From Rhodobacteraceae bacterium UBA7436 (GTDB taxonomy: Bacteria; Pseudomonadota; Alphaproteobacteria; Rhodobacterales; Rhodobacteraceae), in the NCBI GenBank assembly GCA_002478745.1, contig DLQI01000004.1:342-21151 (forward strand): a stretch of 20,810 bases of DNA, written 5' to 3'. Under the pieces are notes generated by a model that had not been told where the DNA came from, searched no databases, and saw only the letters and a list, made by a program, of their open reading frames with translations. Shown here piece by piece: positions 6,807 through 14,301 of the stretch (positions are counted from its first letter, which is position 1; each line of letters begins with the position of its first letter). The position numbers were made by a program, and so were the translations under genes.

Positions 6807-9611
6807 ATGAGCGACACAAAATTCGGTAAAGGCTGCCATCTTCATTTGATCGATGGCTCGGCTTTCATTTTTCGCGCCTATCACGCCCTCCCCCCTTTAA
6901 CTCGTAAATCCGATGGTATGCCTATCGGTGCAGTTGCAGGCTTCTGCAACATGTTGCACCGATATATTGAGGGCAACACGGGCACAGACGCCCCAACACA
7001 CGTTGCAGTGATCTTCGACAAGGGCAGCCATACTTTTCGCAACGATATGTATGACCAGTACAAAGCCAACCGCGAGGCGATGCCGGAAGACCTGCGCCCA
7101 CAGATGCCCCTGACCCGCACTGCGACTGAGGCGTTTAACATCGCCTGCAAAGAGATCGAGGGTTTCGAGGCCGATGATATCATCGCCACACTTTCCGTTC
7201 AGGCCCGTGAGGCCGGCGGTCGTTGCACCATCATCAGCTCTGACAAGGACATGATGCAATTGGTTGGTGACGGCGTCGAAATGTTTGACGCAATGAAGAA
7301 CAAGCGCATTGACCGCGACGGTGTGCACGAGAAATTTGGCGTCTATCCCGAACGCGTCGTCGATGTTCAGGCCCTTGCTGGCGACAGCGTAGACAACGTG
7401 CCCGGTGCCCCCGGTATTGGCATTAAAACCGCGGCCTTGTTGATCAATGAATACGGCGATCTGGATGCATTGCTCGAACGCGCTGGCGAAATTAAACAGC
7501 CCAAGCGTCGCCAGACCTTGATCGACAACGTTGATCAAATTCGCCTCTCTCGAAATCTGGTAAAACTCGATGACTCAATGGACTTGGAATTCACAATTGA
7601 GGACCTTGAGGTTCGCGATCCAAACCCTGAAGTCTTGTTGCCGTTCTTGGCCGAGATGGAGTTCCGCACCCTTACCAAACGCGCTGCTGCACAGTTTGGA
7701 ACCGAGGCGCCTGAAATCAAGGACGCTGCCCCAACAGTCTCCGATGTCCCTGTATTAGAGACTGTATCTTTCGATCACTCGAAATACGAACAAGTCGAAA
7801 ACGCCGCCCAACTGCAGACATGGATCGATCGAATTTACGCGCGCGGCCATGTTGCTGTGGACACCGAAACCACGGGTTTGGATGAGATGGTTGTCGACCT
7901 TGTTGGCATCTCTCTTTGCGTTGAGCCAGGCCAAGCATGTTACATTCCGCTGGCCCATAAAGTCGCTGGTGGCGACGATTTGTTCTCTGATGATGCGTTG
8001 GCCCCAGGCCAAATGCCGTTTGAAGACGCATTGCGCATTTTGACCCCAATGTTGACCGACCCATCGATCATCAAAATCGGTCAAAACATGAAGTACGACA
8101 TGAAGATATTTGCCCAGCTTAGCATCACCGTGACCCCGATCGATGACACTATGCTGATGTCCTACGCGATGCATGGCGGCTTGCACAATCACGGTATGGA
8201 TGCTCTTTCTGAGAGGTATTTGAACCACACCCCATTGCCAATAAAACCCTTATTAGGGACTGGTAAAAGCGCAAAAACCTTTGACGCTGTGCCACTGGAA
8301 GATGCAGTGCCTTATGCGGCTGAAGACGCCGATGTGACCTTGCGTTTATGGAAGTTGTTCAAACCGAAATTGCACCAAACCCAAGTCACCCAAGTCTATG
8401 AAACCCTTGAGCGCCCATTGGTATCAGTGCTTGCCGCGATGGAACGCTCCGGCATTAAAGTTGATCGTGACACGCTATCCCGCATGTCCAACGCTTTCGC
8501 TCAAAAAATGGCAGGGCTTGAGGACGGTATTTACGAACTTGTAGGGCGCAAATTCAATGTCGGCTCTCCCAAGCAACTCGGCGAAATCCTGTTTGATGAG
8601 ATGGGCCTAGAGGGCGGCAAAAAGGGCAAGACTGGTGCCTATGCGACCGGTGCAGATGTCCTTGAGGACCTCGCTACTGAACATGAATTGCCACGAATGA
8701 TTTTGGACTGGCGCCAATTGTCCAAACTGAAATCAACCTACACCGATGCATTGCAGGATCACATCAACGCCGACACTGGCCGCGTACATACGTCATACCT
8801 AATCGCAGGCGCGTCAACGGGTCGTCTGGCCTCCTCCGATCCAAACCTACAAAACATACCGATTCGATCCGAAGAAGGACGCCGTATTCGCGAGGCGTTT
8901 ATCGCTGAAACGGGCAAAACACTTGTCGCCCTCGATTATTCCCAGATCGAATTACGCATCCTTGCCCATATCGCTAACATCCCTGCCCTTAAGCAGGCCT
9001 TTACCGATGGACACGACATCCACGCAATGACCGCGTCAGAAATGTTCGATGTCCCACTAGACGAAATGACCCCCGAAATCCGCCGCCAAGCCAAAGGAAT
9101 CAACTTTGGCGTCATCTACGGAATTTCCGCCTTTGGTCTTGCACGTAACCTACGTATCCCACGTGCCGAAGCCCAAGGGTTCATCACCCGTTATTTTGAA
9201 CGCTTCCCTGGCATCCGCACCTACATGGATGACACCAAGGCATTTGCGAAAGAACACGGGTATGTTCAAACCCTATTCGGACGTAAAATCCACACGCCAA
9301 ACATAACTGCCAAGGGTCCGCACGCTGGCTTTGCTGCGCGCGCTGCAATCAACGCACCGATCCAAGGGACAGCCGCCGATGTGATCCGCCGCGCGATGGT
9401 CCAGATGCCAGATGCAATCGCACATCTACCAGCCAAAATGCTTTTGCAGGTGCACGATGAGCTCTTGTTTGAGGTCGAAGACCAAGCCGTTGATGAACTG
9501 ATCAAAGTGGCCAAAGACATCATGGAAAACGCGGCCGATCCCGTGGTGAAGCTAAATGTGAAACTCACAGTCGAAGCGGGCCAAGGGGCCAACTGGGCAG
9601 AAGCCCACTAA
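6807..9611 (+). CDS. polA: DNA polymerase I
   Basis: Repair and Okazaki-fragment polymerase, 934 residues, full length. Three domains are visible in order. The 5'-3' exonuclease (about 8-290) shows LIDGSAFIFRAYHA, DKGSHTFRN, ADDIIATL, SSDKDMMQL and DNVPGAPGIG. The 3'-5' proofreading domain (about 325-520) has DTETTG at D352/E354, GQNMKYDM and an AAEDADVT motif, so it looks active. The polymerase domain (about 550-934) has TGRLASSDPNLQNIP, motif A DYSQIELR with D710, the O-helix RRQAKGINFGVIYG keeping Arg, Lys, Phe and Tyr, and motif C QVHDELLFEVE with D884. ATG at 6807 follows a weak GGGATG-type site. It is convergent with the HyuA-like gene, with only 5 nt between the two stop codons. Confidence 0.98.
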   Translation: MSDTKFGKGCHLHLIDGSAFIFRAYHALPPLTRKSDGMPIGAVAGFCNMLHRYIEGNTGTDAPTHVAVIFDKGSHTFRNDMYDQYKANREAMPEDLRPQMPLTRTATEAFNIACKEIEGFEADDIIATLSVQAREAGGRCTIISSDKDMMQLVGDGVEMFDAMKNKRIDRDGVHEKFGVYPERVVDVQALAGDSVDNVPGAPGIGIKTAALLINEYGDLDALLERAGEIKQPKRRQTLIDNVDQIRLSRNLVKLDDSMDLEFTIEDLEVRDPNPEVLLPFLAEMEFRTLTKRAAAQFGTEAPEIKDAAPTVSDVPVLETVSFDHSKYEQVENAAQLQTWIDRIYARGHVAVDTETTGLDEMVVDLVGISLCVEPGQACYIPLAHKVAGGDDLFSDDALAPGQMPFEDALRILTPMLTDPSIIKIGQNMKYDMKIFAQLSITVTPIDDTMLMSYAMHGGLHNHGMDALSERYLNHTPLPIKPLLGTGKSAKTFDAVPLEDAVPYAAEDADVTLRLWKLFKPKLHQTQVTQVYETLERPLVSVLAAMERSGIKVDRDTLSRMSNAFAQKMAGLEDGIYELVGRKFNVGSPKQLGEILFDEMGLEGGKKGKTGAYATGADVLEDLATEHELPRMILDWRQLSKLKSTYTDALQDHINADTGRVHTSYLIAGASTGRLASSDPNLQNIPIRSEEGRRIREAFIAETGKTLVALDYSQIELRILAHIANIPALKQAFTDGHDIHAMTASEMFDVPLDEMTPEIRRQAKGINFGVIYGISAFGLARNLRIPRAEAQGFITRYFERFPGIRTYMDDTKAFAKEHGYVQTLFGRKIHTPNITAKGPHAGFAARAAINAPIQGTAADVIRRAMVQMPDAIAHLPAKMLLQVHDELLFEVEDQAVDELIKVAKDIMENAADPVVKLNVKLTVEAGQGANWAEAH

Positions 9612-9616
9612 ACTAA

Positions 9617-11623
9617 TCAGCCGTCCGCAACCCGTGGACGGCCTGCCGCTTCTACCGTGATGGTTGCCTCCACAAACACCTCACGCGCCTCAGCCGCTGC
9701 CTTACGAATATCGCGCTCAACCCGCAACTGGATGTCATCGGCGCCAGCCGCTTTTGCATCCGCCATTGCAAGTTCGCCCAACACCGTTTCCATCCGTGCC
9801 AACGCGCTATCGGCGTCACCAAAATCCTCTAGACCGGTGTCCAAATGCAAGCGGTACAGCCCTTCACTTGGAGACGTCACTGAACCGCTGCGCCGCATCG
9901 TTACGCGGCCCACAACTGCACCAATAGCGTTGGCTACACCCGCATGTTCGGGCAGGATCATTTCGCTACCCATCAGCTCACCCACGGCTGGATAATAGCT
10001 GGCCGCCGACGCTCCAAGGCCGATGACAGGCAGGTTCAAACCAACATCTATACGCATCAATCCGCGATGTTTCTGCAACCCCCGCTGTGTCAAAACGTGG
10101 CGCGCAAGAACATCCTCAGCGCTTCCAATACTTGGGTCTTCTTCAGCAAAAGCAGTCTCTAACAGCGCTAATCCAGTCTGATGGGTCAACCGATCCACAA
10201 TCATCTGTGCGACGACGTTAGGCTCATTGGACAACATATTGCCTGACCCAGTGCGCCTACGTCCAAACAACAACAACGCCTTCTGGGCCGCATCGCGATC
10301 CCACACATCGACACGAAACAACATATGACTTGCATCAGATGGCGTTAGGCCAGAAATCTGAACAAGCCCACGTTCCACCAGACGCTTCAACGCGCCCTGT
10401 TCAATGCGGTTTTTCAGAATGGCACCAAGGGACTGTACCGTATCGCCAACCCGTTCCAACAGATCAGCATCCCGCGCACTTAAACCCTCAACGCTTTGCC
10501 CCTGTACGCAGCGCACAAATCGCCCGTCATATTCGCCCGGTGTCGTGCTGCGCAATTGACTGTCCAAGGCGCTGTGCACGATCTCTGGCGCGTCCATAGC
10601 CAACAATGAAATTGGCAACAAACGACGGGGCCCAAGGGTCACACCACCTTGCAACCCCTCGCTGATGAAATGTACCTCACTGTCGCCACCCAAACCATGG
10701 GTACGCATAGCCACCGCCTCAACCATTGTACGGTACGGGCCAACACGGGCACCCCCTGCATCAATCGCAGGACGACCGTTACGCAACACGGCAATGTCCG
10801 TTGTCGTACCGCCAATGTCTGAAACCAACGCGTGATCCGCACCCGTCATCCACCGTGCACCAACGATTGATGCGGCAGGACCACTAAGGATCGTCTCGAT
10901 CGGGCGCTCACGGGCCTGCGCGCTTGAAATCAACGCACCATCCCCGCGTACAACCATCATCGGCGCTGTAATGCCAATGTCCTTTAACACGTCTTCTGCA
11001 CGCCCTATCAAACGGTCAATCATCCCTATCAAACGCGCATTCAAAACGGCAGTCAGGGCGCGTTTCGGGCCGTTCAACTTGGCGGACAACTGATGGGATG
11101 CAGATACCGGTTTTCCGGTAATTTGCGTTACCAACGCCAGCGTAAGTAATTCATGTGCGGGATTGCGGGTTGCGAATTGACTGGCCACGGCAAAGCCAGT
11201 GACCTCGTTCTTGTTCTCTTCGAGAAAAGCAATCAACGCGTCTTCATCCAATGGGTTGGCTTCACCACCCGCATGATTATGGCCACCCGCCAAAACAATG
11301 CATGGATCGCCTTTCAACGCGTCCCTCAGGCCGTGCCCATCCAAATCCTTTTCACGAAATCCAATATATATTAGCGCGACACGGCCACCCTGCCCCTCAA
11401 CCAATGCGTTGGTTGCAAGCGTGGTCGACAATGACGCCATCGACACATCTGACGCAGCAATCCCAGATTGCTCCAGTACGGCGCGCACCGCTCCACCGAC
11501 ACCAATGGCCAAGTCATGGCGCGTGGTCAGTGCCTTGGCGCTGGCAATCACAACTTCCTCGTCACGTATTAAAACCGCGTCGGTATATGTGCCGCCCGTA
11601 TCGACGCCCAACAGTATTGTCAT
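9617..11623 (-). CDS. Hydantoinase/oxoprolinase family protein (HyuA-like)
   Basis: ATP-dependent amidohydrolase subunit of the HyuA / N-methylhydantoinase A / 5-oxoprolinase family; the substrate cannot be read from the sequence. ASKHA-type nucleotide-binding motifs are present: GVDTGGTYTDAVL (6-18), STTLATNAL (66-74), RGDGALIS (226-233), ILSGPAASIVGA (245-256), SDIGGTTTDIAVL (268-280) and GLGGDSEVHF (310-319). Family members usually act with a HyuB-like subunit or domain. At 668 residues this is a HyuA-length protein without the B part, and no hyuB gene lies beside it, so it is an orphan here. ATG at 11623 has an excellent AGGAGG (11630-11635) 6 nt upstream, suggesting it is translated in its own right. 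QueG lies 45 nt upstream on the same strand. Confidence 0.88.
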   Translation of the reverse strand: MTILLGVDTGGTYTDAVLIRDEEVVIASAKALTTRHDLAIGVGGAVRAVLEQSGIAASDVSMASLSTTLATNALVEGQGGRVALIYIGFREKDLDGHGLRDALKGDPCIVLAGGHNHAGGEANPLDEDALIAFLEENKNEVTGFAVASQFATRNPAHELLTLALVTQITGKPVSASHQLSAKLNGPKRALTAVLNARLIGMIDRLIGRAEDVLKDIGITAPMMVVRGDGALISSAQARERPIETILSGPAASIVGARWMTGADHALVSDIGGTTTDIAVLRNGRPAIDAGGARVGPYRTMVEAVAMRTHGLGGDSEVHFISEGLQGGVTLGPRRLLPISLLAMDAPEIVHSALDSQLRSTTPGEYDGRFVRCVQGQSVEGLSARDADLLERVGDTVQSLGAILKNRIEQGALKRLVERGLVQISGLTPSDASHMLFRVDVWDRDAAQKALLLFGRRRTGSGNMLSNEPNVVAQMIVDRLTHQTGLALLETAFAEEDPSIGSAEDVLARHVLTQRGLQKHRGLMRIDVGLNLPVIGLGASAASYYPAVGELMGSEMILPEHAGVANAIGAVVGRVTMRRSGSVTSPSEGLYRLHLDTGLEDFGDADSALARMETVLGELAMADAKAAGADDIQLRVERDIRKAAAEAREVFVEATITVEAAGRPRVADG
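9620..9642. terminator. Weak hairpin at polA/HyuA-like convergence
   Basis: GCCGTCC (9620-9626), 9-nt loop, GGACGGC (9636-9642), a perfect 7-bp GC-rich stem starting 9 nt after the polA stop and lying inside the last codons of the convergent gene. No U-run follows on either strand (the minus side reads TGATTAGTTTAG), so it is a poor intrinsic terminator. It is the only hairpin available in the 5-nt gap between the genes. Confidence 0.35.
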
Positions 11624-11668
11624 CGCCTGCCTCCTGGCTATTCAGAACCTAAATATCGCAAGTTTGCG

Positions 11669-12700
11669 TCATGTCTTCCCCAGTTGCGTCACCGCCCAAC
11701 GGGCAGCGTCGGCAACGGTCGGATCAGGATCATTCGCCAGTGCCTTAGCTACCGGTTTCAACGCGATATCCCCACTGTTGCCGATCGCATAAAGGACATT
11801 ACGAACAAAACGATCGCGCCCAATACGTTTAATAGGCGATCCAGAGAACTTCGCGCGAAACGCAGCATCATCCAAACACGCCAATTCCGCCAATGCAGGG
11901 GCGGCCAAATCATCCTTTGCAGCGTATCGAATATCACTCGCAGCCACTGCAAATTTGTTCCAAGGACACGCGGCCAAACAGTCATCACAGCCATAGACAT
12001 GATTACCCATCAAACCGCGTAAAGGCTCTTCAATCGGACCTTTATGCTCAATGGTAAGATAAGAAATACAGCGCCGCGCATCTAGGCGATATGGGGCAGG
12101 AAACGCCTTTGTCGGACAAGCGTCCAAACAGGATGTACACGAGCCACAGTGATCACCTTCAGGCGCATCAGGCTCCAACTCAATAGTCGTAAAAATAGAT
12201 CCTAAAAAGGCCCAATTACCCCAATCCCGACTTACTAAATTCGTATGTTTACCCTGCCATCCCAATCCGGCGGCTGCACCCAGTGCCTTCTCTGGAACAG
12301 GGGCTGTATCCACAAACACCTTCAGCTCGCCACCTGCTTCTTCTATGAACCAGCGGGCCAATCGCTTCAGACGCTTCTTCACCAAATCATGGTAGTCTTT
12401 GTTCTGCGCATAAACCGAAATCGCGCCACGATCCGGCATCGATAATACTTCGCGTGGATCGTGTTCTGGCGCATAGCTTTCTGCCAACATCAAAACCGAT
12501 TTTGCCTCTGGCCACAGCGCGGCAGGGTTACCTCGCCAATGCATACGATCCACCATCCATCCCATCTGCCCATGATAACCCGCCTCAACAAAAGCCGCCA
12601 AACGTTCAGGGACCTCGGGCACCGCATCCGGACGACACACCCGTGCCATCACAAACCCTTCCTCCAAGGCCCGCTCAATCCAACGCGCCTTTAGAGTCAT
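11669..12700 (-). CDS. queG: Epoxyqueuosine reductase
   Basis: Last step of queuosine synthesis on tRNAs with GUN anticodons: reduces epoxyqueuosine to queuosine using cobalamin and two [4Fe-4S] clusters. The cysteines are complete: CGSCTSCLDACP (C185, C188, C191, C195), and C211 with C238-x2-C241-x3-C245 (CDDCLAACPWN). VDTAPVPEK (about 130-138) holds the conserved acid D131, and GLGWQGKHTN and DYH are also family hallmarks. The C-terminal 60 residues look like HEAT-type helices (IGNSGDIALKPVAKALANDPDPTVADAA). At 343 residues it is normal. ATG at 12700 has no classical ribosome binding site; its leader is the tail of an intergenic repeat ending in AAGATGAAGCT. The cysteine-for-cobalamin logic implies the cell makes or imports B12. 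Confidence 0.95.
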   Translation of the reverse strand: MTLKARWIERALEEGFVMARVCRPDAVPEVPERLAAFVEAGYHGQMGWMVDRMHWRGNPAALWPEAKSVLMLAESYAPEHDPREVLSMPDRGAISVYAQNKDYHDLVKKRLKRLARWFIEEAGGELKVFVDTAPVPEKALGAAAGLGWQGKHTNLVSRDWGNWAFLGSIFTTIELEPDAPEGDHCGSCTSCLDACPTKAFPAPYRLDARRCISYLTIEHKGPIEEPLRGLMGNHVYGCDDCLAACPWNKFAVAASDIRYAAKDDLAAPALAELACLDDAAFRAKFSGSPIKRIGRDRFVRNVLYAIGNSGDIALKPVAKALANDPDPTVADAARWAVTQLGKT

Positions 12701-12701
12701 A

Positions 12702-12757
12702 GCTTCATCTTACAAAATAAACTCTCGGGGGTCTGGGGGCAGACAGCTCCCAGCGCA
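12702..12757 (-). repeat. Rhodobacterales-type intergenic repeat (gst-queG gap)
   Basis: Read on the minus strand, the gap contains CTGTCTGCCCCCAGAC, then CCCCGAGAG, then TTTATTTTGTAAGATGAAG, ending 2 nt before the queG ATG. GTCTG (12731-12735) and CAGAC (12740-12744) form a small palindrome around GGGG, and CTGGG/CCCAG pairs around it. I recall near-identical strings (CTGTCTGCCCCCAGACCCCC, a GAGTATTTT-like part and AAAGATGAAG) scattered through Rhodobacterales genomes. A repeat search on the whole genome is needed to confirm. It is the only copy in this window. Confidence 0.5.
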
Positions 12758-12760
12758 GCA

Positions 12761-13426
12761 TCAAAAATCAAGGTCATTGTAGTGACGCGGCGGTGGAAAG
12801 CCCGAAACTTGATCTGCCAAAATTGAACGAAACGCTGGGCGCGACTTGATCTTCGCATACCAATCTTTCACCGCAGCGGAACGGTTCCAATCCACATCCG
12901 AAATATAATCCAACGATGAAAAATGCGCAGCAGCTGCAAAGTCTGCAAGCGTCATATGATCACCCGCCAACCAACGGCGATTATCCAACAACCATGTCAT
13001 ATAATCGAGGTGGTATTTTATCGCCTTCGCACCAGCTTTCACATTCTTACTGTCTGGATAGCCCTGCCCAGTCATCTTTTTGTTCACACGCTCGTATAAC
13101 AAATTCGATGTAACCTCATGATGAAACTTATCGTCAAACCAACTCACCAAACGGCGCACTTCCAGACGGGCAACAGGGTCACTCGGCAACAATGAAGGCT
13201 CCGGTCGTGTCTCTTCGATATATTCGCAAATTGGGGCGCTCTCAGACATCATAATGCCATCCAAGCGCAACACTGGCACCTTTGCTGCTGGATTGCGGCG
13301 CAAGAAATCTGGATCAGCCTCCCAATAACGCTCTTCAACCAATTCGACCTCGATCTTCTTCTCAGCAAGGCTCAAACGAACCTTACGGCAGAACGGGGAG
13401 AGCGGGACGTGAAAGAGACGGGCCAT
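12761..13426 (-). CDS. Glutathione S-transferase family protein
   Basis: A two-domain GST-fold protein, 221 residues from the chosen ATG. The N-terminal thioredoxin-like domain (1-75) opens with MARLFHVPLSPFCRKVRLSLAEKK in two overlapping parts; S10 and C13 of LSPFC are candidate active-site residues. KVPVL (49-53) is the cis-proline loop and SESAPI (61-66) the glutathione-binding turn. The rest is the all-helical C-terminal domain, including a GDHMTLADFAAAAHF motif typical of the fold's N-capping box. The substrate is unknown. The frame stays open upstream to a TTG at 13462, but the ATGs at 13426 and 13429 sit at the natural family N-terminus; the ribosome binding signal (TTGGATTT) is weak. 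It lies between mtgA and queG on the same strand. Confidence 0.9.
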   Translation of the reverse strand: MARLFHVPLSPFCRKVRLSLAEKKIEVELVEERYWEADPDFLRRNPAAKVPVLRLDGIMMSESAPICEYIEETRPEPSLLPSDPVARLEVRRLVSWFDDKFHHEVTSNLLYERVNKKMTGQGYPDSKNVKAGAKAIKYHLDYMTWLLDNRRWLAGDHMTLADFAAAAHFSSLDYISDVDWNRSAAVKDWYAKIKSRPAFRSILADQVSGFPPPRHYNDLDF

Positions 13427-13439
13427 CATAAATCCAAGG

Positions 13440-13476
13440 TAAGTACAGGTGGTAACCTTCAATGACCTGTTACTTA
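13440..13476 (-). promoter_or_regulatory. Bulged hairpin between mtgA and the GST gene
   Basis: TAAGTA-CAGGT (13440-13450) pairs with ACCTG-T-TACTTA (13465-13476): 11 base pairs with one bulged T and a 14-nt loop. It begins 8 nt after the mtgA stop and ends about 13 nt before the GST start. There is no U-run, so an mRNA processing or stability hairpin, or an operator, is more likely than a terminator. Function unknown. Confidence 0.4.
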
Positions 13477-13483
13477 AAGATTT

Positions 13484-14215
13484 TCAACTCTCGAAACACG
13501 CAGATCGACCATCCGCGCGAATTGTGGCCGCTCCATCAATGATTTGACGGGTGCGTTTTCTCAACGAATTCGTCGGCCTTGATGCAGATCGGGTCTTTGG
13601 AGACGGCAAAATCGCCGCCAAACGCGCGGCTTGCGTCGCGCTCAATGCTTCAGGCCCAACGCCAAAATAGTGGCGCGCGGCCGCTTCAACGCCAAAAACA
13701 CCTTCGTCAAATTCAGCAACATTCAGATAAACTTCAACGATACGGCGCTTGGACCAAACCGCTTCAACCAGAGGCGTCATCAGCGCCTCCATGCCCTTGC
13801 GGGTAAAATTGCGACCATGCCAAAGGAACACGTTTTTAACCGTTTGCTGTGAGATGGTTGAGGCACCCCTATGCCCGCCAGCCGCGATAGCAACCTTGAT
13901 CGCCTTTAGATCGAACCCCCAGTGCTGGCAGAAATTCGCATCCTCGGCAGCCACAACTGATCGGGCCATGACAGGCGCAATTTCTTCAATTGAAACCCAC
14001 TCACGATCCACACCGCCAAGGCGATGGGATTCTTGGGACATGTAAATCGTGGTTGGTGGGTTCACGACCGCAAACAATAAGATAAGCGCGATGACCAAAA
14101 CAAAACCCACGCAAAGCGCGCGAAATCCCTGCCACAACAACCAGCGAAACGGGGTGCGCCGCGCTTTGCCCTTGGGGTTCGTTTTTGACTTTTTGGTTTT
14201 TACTGCCTTCGCCAT
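13484..14215 (-). CDS. mtgA: Monofunctional peptidoglycan glycosyltransferase
   Basis: Inner-membrane GT51 enzyme that polymerises glycan strands from lipid II in the periplasm. A very basic N-terminus (1-24, Lys/Arg/Thr-rich) precedes one membrane helix (about 31-51). The catalytic domain has VVAAEDANFCQHWGFD with the catalytic E91, GASTISQQTVKN (117-128), the RKGMEALMTPLVEAVWSKRRIVEVYLN stretch in two overlapping parts with the second acid near E151, and FGVEAAARHYFG. No transpeptidase domain follows, and 243 residues is the normal MtgA length. ATG at 14215 lacks a visible ribosome binding site. It is 86 nt downstream of gltB, with two hairpins in the gap, so it may have its own promoter or be read through from gltB. 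Confidence 0.95.
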   Translation of the reverse strand: MAKAVKTKKSKTNPKGKARRTPFRWLLWQGFRALCVGFVLVIALILLFAVVNPPTTIYMSQESHRLGGVDREWVSIEEIAPVMARSVVAAEDANFCQHWGFDLKAIKVAIAAGGHRGASTISQQTVKNVFLWHGRNFTRKGMEALMTPLVEAVWSKRRIVEVYLNVAEFDEGVFGVEAAARHYFGVGPEALSATQAARLAAILPSPKTRSASRPTNSLRKRTRQIIDGAATIRADGRSACFES

Positions 14216-14227
14216 GAGGCAGCTATA

Positions 14228-14261
14228 GCGCCCAAGGCTAAATCAGGAAAGCCTTGAGCGC
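14228..14261 (-). promoter_or_regulatory. Hairpin just before mtgA
   Basis: GCGC-c-CAAGGCT (14228-14239) pairs with AGCCTTG-a-GCGC (14250-14261): 7 plus 4 base pairs with one C/A mismatch and a 10-nt loop, 12 nt before the mtgA ATG. It may modulate mtgA translation or be the second half of a terminator pair with the hairpin at 14264-14290. Confidence 0.45.
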
Positions 14262-14263
14262 AT

Positions 14264-14290
14264 AAGAGGGCCAGTATTATTGGCCCCCTT
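14264..14290 (-). terminator. Probable gltB terminator hairpin
   Basis: AAG-a-GGGCCA (14264-14273), 7-nt loop, TGGCCC-c-CTT (14281-14290): 9 base pairs with one mismatch, starting 11 nt after the gltB stop. The tail on the minus strand is only TTATG, so termination would be partial; some readthrough into mtgA is plausible. Confidence 0.5.
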
Positions 14291-14301
14291 ATTCCTGTGC
14301 C

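Noticed and set aside
6897..7538. 213-codon minus-strand frame inside polA
   Set aside because: It is antisense to the conserved 5'-3' exonuclease domain, and its composition follows from the complementary codons.
11657..11668. CGCAA-GT-TTGCG inverted repeat in the queG-HyuA gap
   Set aside because: The 2-nt loop is too tight for an RNA hairpin and the arms are short; it is easily expected by chance.
11298..11792. 164-codon + strand frame across the HyuA-like start and queG end
   Set aside because: It spans the reverse complement of two real genes and their gap, with no start signal or recognisable domain.
13427..13462. Extended GST start at TTG 13462
   Set aside because: The added residues MKVTTCTYLGFM precede the usual family N-terminus and fall in the hairpin region.
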